From positions 8,167 to 21,333 of the forward strand of contig BEXV01002756.1 in assembly GCA_003118195.1 (NCBI GenBank): a stretch of DNA of 13,167 bases. Direction: 5' to 3'. Below the pieces are notes generated by a model. The model worked only from the letters and a program-made list of their open reading frames with translations, was not told the DNA's origin and searched no databases. The translations under genes were made by a program, and so were the position numbers. This document shows, piece after piece, positions 9,595 to 13,167 of the stretch (positions within the stretch are counted from its first letter, which is position 1; each line of letters starts with the position of its first letter). This stretch comes from Hemicentrotus pulcherrimus (lineage: Eukaryota > Echinodermata > Echinoidea > Camarodonta > Strongylocentrotidae).

Positions 9595-9675
9595 CAACAT
9601 GGAAATCGGCAGAAATATCTGTAAGATGTGTTTCATGTCCTAACCATTTAGGCATGTGTAACATTTCGACCACAA
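9595..9675 (-). CDS. Candidate alternative cassette exon inside a repeat-like block
   Basis: On the minus strand a consensus donor CATGTTG|gtaagt closes a segment with two possible acceptors: tttttttaatacgcacag giving 81 nt (9595-9675) and cacatcttacag giving 24 nt (9595-9618). Both lengths are multiples of three, both forms are open in the same frame, and both enter and leave in phase 1, as the junction between the exons at 11405 and 9116 requires. The long form would add 27 residues including VEMLHMPKWLGHETHLTDIS. It is not needed to keep the gene in frame. Given its position in repeat-like DNA it could be an exonised repeat or a chance decoy. Confidence 0.3.
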
Positions 9676-9700
9676 CTGTGCGTATTAAAAAAAGTTTACC

Positions 9701-9820
9701 CAACTTTGGTATCCATTTAAAAAGTCATAATCAATATGAATTTTAAATCTATTTCCTGATGAAGAGTAATTTGGTGCCTGTCGAATAATACCATATTCAC
9801 AAAACTTCTGCCACCCGTGA
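9701..9820 (+). repeat. Copy 1 of an interspersed repeat (copy 2 at 12938)
   Basis: The segment from caactttggtatcc through caatatgaattttaaatcta and gaagagtaatttg to ataccatattcacaa aligns in the same orientation with 12938 to about 13055, with scattered mismatches and small gaps. Both copies lie in introns of the same gene. Confidence 0.65.
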
Positions 9821-10364
9821 CTGAACACCAGGGTCTTTAAAACGTGTTGTCAAAATAACCTTGTACCACGTTTGGGCTGATGGAACAAATTGTGGAATAG
9901 GCCGTATGAATGTGCTCCTTTGGTCTGACATCAATGTTTGCTGAGAGACAAGTTTTCTATAAAAGCATTTGGGCTAAGAATTTTGCCCCTTTTGCAGCCA
10001 ACATCAAATTCTGTAGAACTTTGCAGGAATTATGAATATGTCATGTGTGTCCTATCTGTGAAATTTCCTAATCTTCACTGTCAGACACTCGTGAGTGACT
10101 GGCTGGATGTGTTTTCTTTGATAAAATAAAGGGTACATAAGCATTTGTCAACATAAATAACCCACTTCTTGTAATGGCCAAAAATAAACTGGTCAGAATT
10201 GTTGCGCAGCATAGAACGAACGACCTTTAGGTACAATGGTCTTAAAATCAGACTAATACTTAATGGCTCTATAGCCCCTAAGTCGATTTGACAACTTTTA
10301 GTTGTTATTTTCCCATTGAAAGACATTTTCAAGTCAACTTATTTTTAGGGAAGTTCGGTTAGGA

Positions 10365-10387
10365 AATACTAATTACCAATTAGTATT
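10365..10387. repeat. Perfect 10-bp palindrome with 3-base loop
   Basis: aatactaatt (10365-10374) and aattagtatt (10378-10387) are exact reverse complements around acc. There is no T-run or gene end beside it that would suggest a terminator. Confidence 0.6.
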
Positions 10388-10769
10388 ATCTTTCAAACGC
10401 CGTTGGAATGTAACTTTTTCATTTATTTTTGTTGGCCTGCAAAAGGGACATAATACCTTTAAGAGCATTTAGAGCAAGTAGATATTCTTAGATTTTATTT
10501 AAGAAAAAGTGTTTAAATAGCTTGTCGTATTTTAATACAATCGAGCCATCTAAGATAAGCAAGATAAGTAATTAAAAGAGAACCCTGTAATTAATTACTA
10601 CTGAGGATGTTTAAATAGTGTCTCGGCACCGGTAGTGCTGCTGCACGCAGCGTCTCTTTGGGTTTCGATCAAATGGAATGAGAAGAAGAAAAAAAACATA
10701 CGAAATGCGCACCTGATACCAATACAGTCATAGTAAGATACTGAAGGAGATTCTTGGTAGTACCCCCAT

Positions 10770-11311
10770 CTCCTATTCTGTTTCCTTTGCAATCCCTTAC
10801 CCATATGCACCTCTCGTTTAATCCCTTCTCCACACCGCCTGTAATAGATCCCATGCATCCTCTCTGTGTCTCCCTCCTTTGAACCTACAGTAGTCCATTC
10901 AGGTCCCTCTCCCCATCCTCCTTCGAACCTTCCAAATCGCAGCTCCGCCTGCCTCTTCTTCGCCCCTTCCTTCATTCAATTCTCCTAACCATTTCCATTT
11001 CTTCTCTCCCATTTCCTCTCACATTCCCTCTTGTCATATCTTTCACCTTAGCTCCCCATATCTCTCTTTGTCTATCCTCCGTTTTCTGATCCATCATGCC
11101 ATACTGCATTTTCTTTTCCCTAGTTTCTCCTTTACTTCCCTCCACCCCCTCGTTTTTTTCCCTGTATACCCTTTTCTTTCCTTCCTTCCCTCTCTCCCTT
11201 CCTTCCCCTCCCTTTCCCTCTTCTGTATTTCCTTATCCCCACTCTGTTCTGTATTTCCTCCCGACATTTTTCTCAACATTTCTTTCACTAGATCTCCACT
11301 TTCTCTCCCAG
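10770..11311 (+). repeat. Long pyrimidine-rich (CT) tract
   Basis: The plus strand is strongly C/T-rich over about 540 bases, densest at 11106-11260 where words such as ttccttccctctctccc recur. The units are not regular. In the pre-mRNA of the minus-strand gene this becomes a purine-rich (GA) tract that begins about 93 bases after the donor of the exon at 11405. Such mirror-like purine tracts can form triplexes or R-loops; that is known behaviour of the class, not shown here. Confidence 0.75.
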
Positions 11312-11404
11312 GTGTGAATGTATACAGAAATAGGAATATGGTATTCAGTTTAATGACCATGCTGTTGTTACCCATTGTAACCCATTCCAACTCTAAGATC
11401 TTAC

Positions 11405-11550
11405 CTGAAACCTGTGCCATGCTACGTTCAGCAGTACACCTGTGAGTGTAAACATCTTTTCTCAAGTTGTTCACTTCAGTCTCGATGGATGGGTCCTGGC
11501 TACCGAGCCTTTCCGCTTCTTGGATAGGAAATGTGCATTCCTTCATGTAT
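11405..11550 (-). CDS. Internal exon 2 of the window: TPR-like helices, hydrophilic
   Basis: This 146-nt exon has a long pyrimidine-rich acceptor (gcattcctgttcacctgttcag) and a near-consensus donor, TTTCAG|gtaaga. It enters with one base and leaves with one base. The 48 full codons start YMKECTFPIQEAERLGSQDP, which completes the helix begun in the previous exon (YQECI-R-YMKEC), and continue SIETEVNNLRKDVYTHRC to end near MAQVS. The pattern suggests the end of one TPR-like hairpin and the first helix of the next. The opposite strand is also open over much of this stretch, but that reading lacks splice borders that fit any neighbour. The leftover G joins GT of the exon at 9116 to make Gly. It is the exon with the best splice sites here. 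Confidence 0.82.
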
Positions 11551-11935
11551 CTGAACAGGTGAACAGGAATGCAAAAGTGAAAAAAGATGGTGTGACATAC
11601 CATAAACCATATCCTTGTGTAAAGAATTTTTCAACCCATAGAAATTTAATGTCACCTTTTATTGACGCTTTTTATTATTTGATGGCTTCTGATTCAGAGT
11701 GCTTTGAATGACAAATTCACTAGAGCATAACGTGCACAAATCACTGGAAATTTTACTCACTATCGTTTGTAGTACATTGTGAGGAGTCTCTACATTGGTA
11801 ATGCAGAGTAAAATTTACAATCATTATTTTTGTGCAATTTCTATAGCTCATTTTAGTACTTTTCATTCAATATTTAATTCAATATATATATATACTTAAT
11901 CTACACAAAAATTGTGTTCAGTTGAGTATTACCTC

Positions 11936-12060
11936 ATAAGTTTATTTTTATTTATTTTTTATTGAAATACATTTATTCAGGATAACAAGAATCAGATATA
12001 CATTGTAGATACAAAATCTATTTTACATCATGGTCCTGAACAGGATAAATAATGAATATC
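11936..12060 (-). mobile_element. Probable retroelement 3' tail
   Basis: Read on the minus strand, the segment runs from ttatcctgttcaggacc to ctgaataaatgtatttcaat followed by aaaaaataaataaaaat. Two AATAAA-type signals and an A-rich end are the usual shape of LINE 3' ends in invertebrates. There is no ORF and the upstream body is missing, so it is a short, 5'-truncated copy at best. The AT-rich setting keeps the confidence low. Confidence 0.4.
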
Positions 12061-12138
12061 ACCAAAGCTCACATGCAAAGGTAAGAACAATATAAAACTA
12101 ACACATGTAAGAATAACACGCATTAAACATAGTTTAAT

Positions 12139-12260
12139 TATCGCGGAAGAGGTTTACGGTATGTGTAAGTCCTAGGAGGTATGAGGAAGTGGATGAAAAG
12201 TAGAAGTGAAATGGAGAGGCGAGAGAGTGGATGTTGAAGGAAGAGTATCTTTCAAGTATA
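12139..12260 (+). repeat. Left arm of the foldback element
   Basis: 122 bases from tatcgcggaagagg to tctttcaagtata. It matches the right arm at 120 positions. Its inner end is followed by gtcctgaaaaggac, a small palindrome at the start of the loop. Confidence 0.85.
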
Positions 12261-12400
12261 GTCCTGAAAAGGACTGTAAACCAGAAAAGTTGTAGACAGA
12301 AAGAGAGGTTGAGTAGAAGACTGGATTGAGTAGGAGAGTTGAGTGGATGTGAGAAGCTGGTAGAGTTGGCGAGTAGAGTTGCAGAGCAGGAGCAGGAGAA

Positions 12401-12527
12401 TATACTTGAAAGATACTCTTCCTTCAACCTCCACTCTCTCGCCTCTCCATTTCACTTCTACTTTTCATCCACTTCATCATACCTCCTAGGACTTACACAT
12501 GGTGTACCGTAAACCTCTTCCGCGATA
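12401..12527 (-). repeat. Right arm of the foldback element
   Basis: 127 bases, reverse complement of the left arm. Relative to it this arm carries five extra bases next to the sequence acggta, plus one change in tatgatgaag and one in gtggaggttg. ORFs on the minus strand across the element mirror the arms and are not genes. Confidence 0.85.
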
Positions 12528-12676
12528 TTCATACCACCATGCAAACCTTCAAACATCATCTATAGTTTAATTAGTTTAGTTTGGTAAAATGCACAAAACA
12601 AACAACTATAATAATAAATGAAATGAACAGCGGAAAAACATCATATCACTTTAATATAATGCATTAAAATATCTAC

Positions 12677-12818
12677 CTGATGCATTCCTGATATACTCCA
12701 TCATTCAAGGCTGTTAGACCTTCATTAATCAGGAGTTTTGAATACTGGATGTATCCCTTAGCCTTCAAAATACAGTCTGGTAAATATTTTAACAGCTCAT
12801 TGAAACCAGATATCCTTT
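12677..12818 (-). CDS. Internal exon 1 of the window: helical, TPR-like segment
   Basis: This 142-nt exon lies between the acceptor ttattttcag and the donor CAG|gtagat. Only one frame is open: two bases finish a codon begun in an exon outside the window, 46 codons follow, and AG is left over. The peptide begins RISGFNELLKYLPDC and includes KGYIQYSKLLINEGLTALN and then GVYQECI. The spacing of small and large hydrophobic residues (Gly-Tyr, then Leu-Leu, then Gly-Leu-Ala-Leu, then Tyr-Glu-Cys) resembles helix A and helix B of a TPR. The leftover AG is completed by the first base of the exon at 11550 to give Arg, so helix B continues into that exon. A single exon this size could arise by chance, but the phase-matched partner makes it convincing. 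Confidence 0.8.
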
Positions 12819-13136
12819 CTGAAAATAACCATCCATAAAGGTTGTATTACATGATTAGTACCTCTATAGGTTGAAAATACAAATCTTTCTTAATTTACAA
12901 GCAGCACATATCCACACACACACACAAACAAAATATCCAACTTTGGTATTCTTAATTGAATAGTCAATAACAATATGACTTTGAAATCTATTTCATGATA
13001 AAGAGTAAATTGTTTTGTATCAAATGATACCCTACTCACAACCTCTCTGTCAGGCGCGGATCCACCCCACCTCAGGCCTCTCAAACCGGTAACCAAAATA
13101 AGATAGTATCGTTAAAAACAAGAACGACCCCCATGA

Positions 13137-13167
<31 letters not shown>
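12819..13167 (-). other. Intron (5' part outside the window) before exon 12677-12818
   Basis: It ends in a T-rich tract and ttattttcag on the minus strand. It holds a (CA)n tract at about 12912-12928 and copy 2 of the interspersed repeat. The tail 13137-13157 is 21 C, then 10 A to the window end. No exon that would supply the single base needed by the exon at 12818 is visible. Confidence 0.55.
12938..13055 (+). repeat. Copy 2 of an interspersed repeat (copy 1 at 9701)
   Basis: It shares caactttggtat, caatatgact/a-tt, aaatctatttc, tgat-aagagtaa and a spaced ataccctactcacaa with 9701-9820 in the same orientation. It is followed by ggcgcggatccaccccacc, not found after copy 1. Confidence 0.65.

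Larger units (their letters stand above)
9438..10462. repeat. Repeat-like block bounded by ttaaagg and cctttaa
   Basis: The block starts ttaaaggcagtgccacc and ends, read on the other strand, ttaaaggtattatgtccc. The outer seven bases form an exact inverted repeat and match beyond that is poor. Part of it (9701 to about 9820) recurs at 12938 to about 13055, so at least that part is an interspersed repeat. No transposase is encoded. The outer limits are a guess from the terminal words. Confidence 0.35.
9117..11404 (-). other. 2.3-kb intron between exons 11405-11550 and 8992-9116
   Basis: The stretch starts with gtaaga and ends gttgctag on the minus strand. It contains a repeat-like block (9438-10462) with a candidate cassette exon (9595-9675), a small palindrome (10365-10387) and a long pyrimidine tract (about 10770-11311). 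ORFs over the tract on both strands only mirror its composition. Confidence 0.6.
12139..12527. mobile_element. Foldback (long inverted-repeat) element
   Basis: Two long arms, 12139-12260 and 12401-12527, are reverse complements over their full length with two mismatches and one five-base gap, around a 140-base loop. The outer end is tatcgcggaagaggtttacg. The loop is GA-rich with recurring gagttgag or gagtag words, like a degenerate tandem array. There is no transposase, so it is non-autonomous. A 12-bp word, atagtttaatta, stands at 12129-12140 and again at 12562-12573. If that is the target duplication, the inserted unit is 12141-12561 and has 34 extra bases on the right. Sea urchin TU elements are known foldback transposons; relation to them is only a guess. 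Confidence 0.8.
12129..12573. repeat. 12-bp direct repeats flanking the foldback element
   Basis: atagtttaatta is present at 12129-12140 and 12562-12573. The left copy overlaps the first two bases of the left arm (12139-12140); the right copy is 34 bases beyond the right arm. It may be a target-site duplication, or chance similarity in AT-rich DNA. Confidence 0.4.
11551..12676 (-). other. 1.1-kb intron between exons 12677-12818 and 11405-11550
   Basis: It opens with gtagat and ends ctgttcag on the minus strand. It carries a probable retroelement tail (11936-12060) and the foldback element (12139-12527). 11551-11935 shows only AT-rich DNA with a short TA run near 11884-11894. Confidence 0.6.
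863..12818 (-). other. Partial minus-strand gene model: five spliced exons of an unidentified TPR-like protein
   Basis: Five exons on the minus strand (12818-12677, 11550-11405, 9116-8992, 1965-1915, 1000-863) join without a stop into 602 nt, that is two leading bases and 200 codons. What I see is GT-AG borders at every exon, pyrimidine-rich acceptors, and phases that agree at all four junctions: the first exon ends in AG and the second supplies A (Arg); the second ends in G and the third supplies GT (Gly); the last two joins fall between codons. The product has no signal peptide or membrane segment in this part. It has two helical blocks with TPR-like spacing separated by an acidic Ser/Glu-rich linker. 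The start and stop codons lie outside the window, upstream of 13167 and left of 1. A TPR-type scaffold role is inference; the family is not recognised. Confidence 0.75.

Noticed and set aside
10598..10975. 125-codon minus-strand ORF
   Set aside because: Composition follows the purine-rich strand, there is no domain pattern and no splice borders in phase with the gene.
11094..11603. 169-codon minus-strand ORF as a single gene
   Set aside because: Only 11405-11550 has protein-like text and splice borders; the remainder is translated intron and the GA-rich tract (runs of Lys, Glu, Arg, Gly).
11068..11711. Plus-strand ORFs of 125, 73 and 89 codons
   Set aside because: The first two are Phe, Pro, Ser, Leu translations of the pyrimidine tract; the third lies opposite the exon at 11405-11550.
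12134..12455. Two Ser/Leu-rich minus-strand ORFs
   Set aside because: They lie on the arms and loop of the foldback element.
1..13167. CRISPR array, prokaryotic operon or defence system
   Set aside because: No regularly spaced identical repeats, no long ORFs, no ribosome-binding-site-led genes; splice signals and LINE remains show a eukaryotic intron-rich locus.

Overview
The window looks like nuclear DNA of an animal, most likely a marine invertebrate such as an echinoderm or a mollusc. It is AT-rich, has no long ORFs, and carries GT-AG splice signals, a decayed non-LTR retrotransposon (LINE), simple repeats and a foldback element. The taxon is an inference and is not certain. No bacterial gene, operon, CRISPR array, tRNA or rRNA gene is visible.

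The main content is the inside of one protein-coding gene on the minus strand, with both gene ends outside the window. Five exons can be assembled, in transcript order: 12818-12677, 11550-11405, 9116-8992, 1965-1915 and 1000-863 (142, 146, 125, 51 and 138 nt). Each is open in one frame, has an AG acceptor and a GT donor, and the phases fit at every junction (2/1, 1/2, 0/0, 0/0). Together they give 200 continuous codons. The product is soluble, mostly helical, and looks tetratricopeptide-like (TPR-like), with an acidic Ser/Glu-rich linker in the middle. I do not recognise the gene and give no symbol.

The rest is intron of this gene, layout left to right: 1-862, 3' intron with two small repeats; 1001-1914, 0.9 kb intron; 1966-8991, a 7 kb intron with purine-rich and A-rich DNA, a cluster of a 14-bp motif, a dead LINE fragment and a nested-hairpin element; 9117-11404, a 2.3 kb intron with a repeat-like block containing a frame-compatible candidate cassette exon and a long pyrimidine tract; 11551-12676, an intron with a retroelement tail and a nearly perfect foldback element; 12819-13167, an intron with a second copy of one repeat, ending in 21 C then 10 A.

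I see no new multi-gene system. The items most worth a second look are the foldback element (12139-12527), the GTAACGTCCGAAAC motif family (4507-6980) and the possible exonised repeat (9595-9675).
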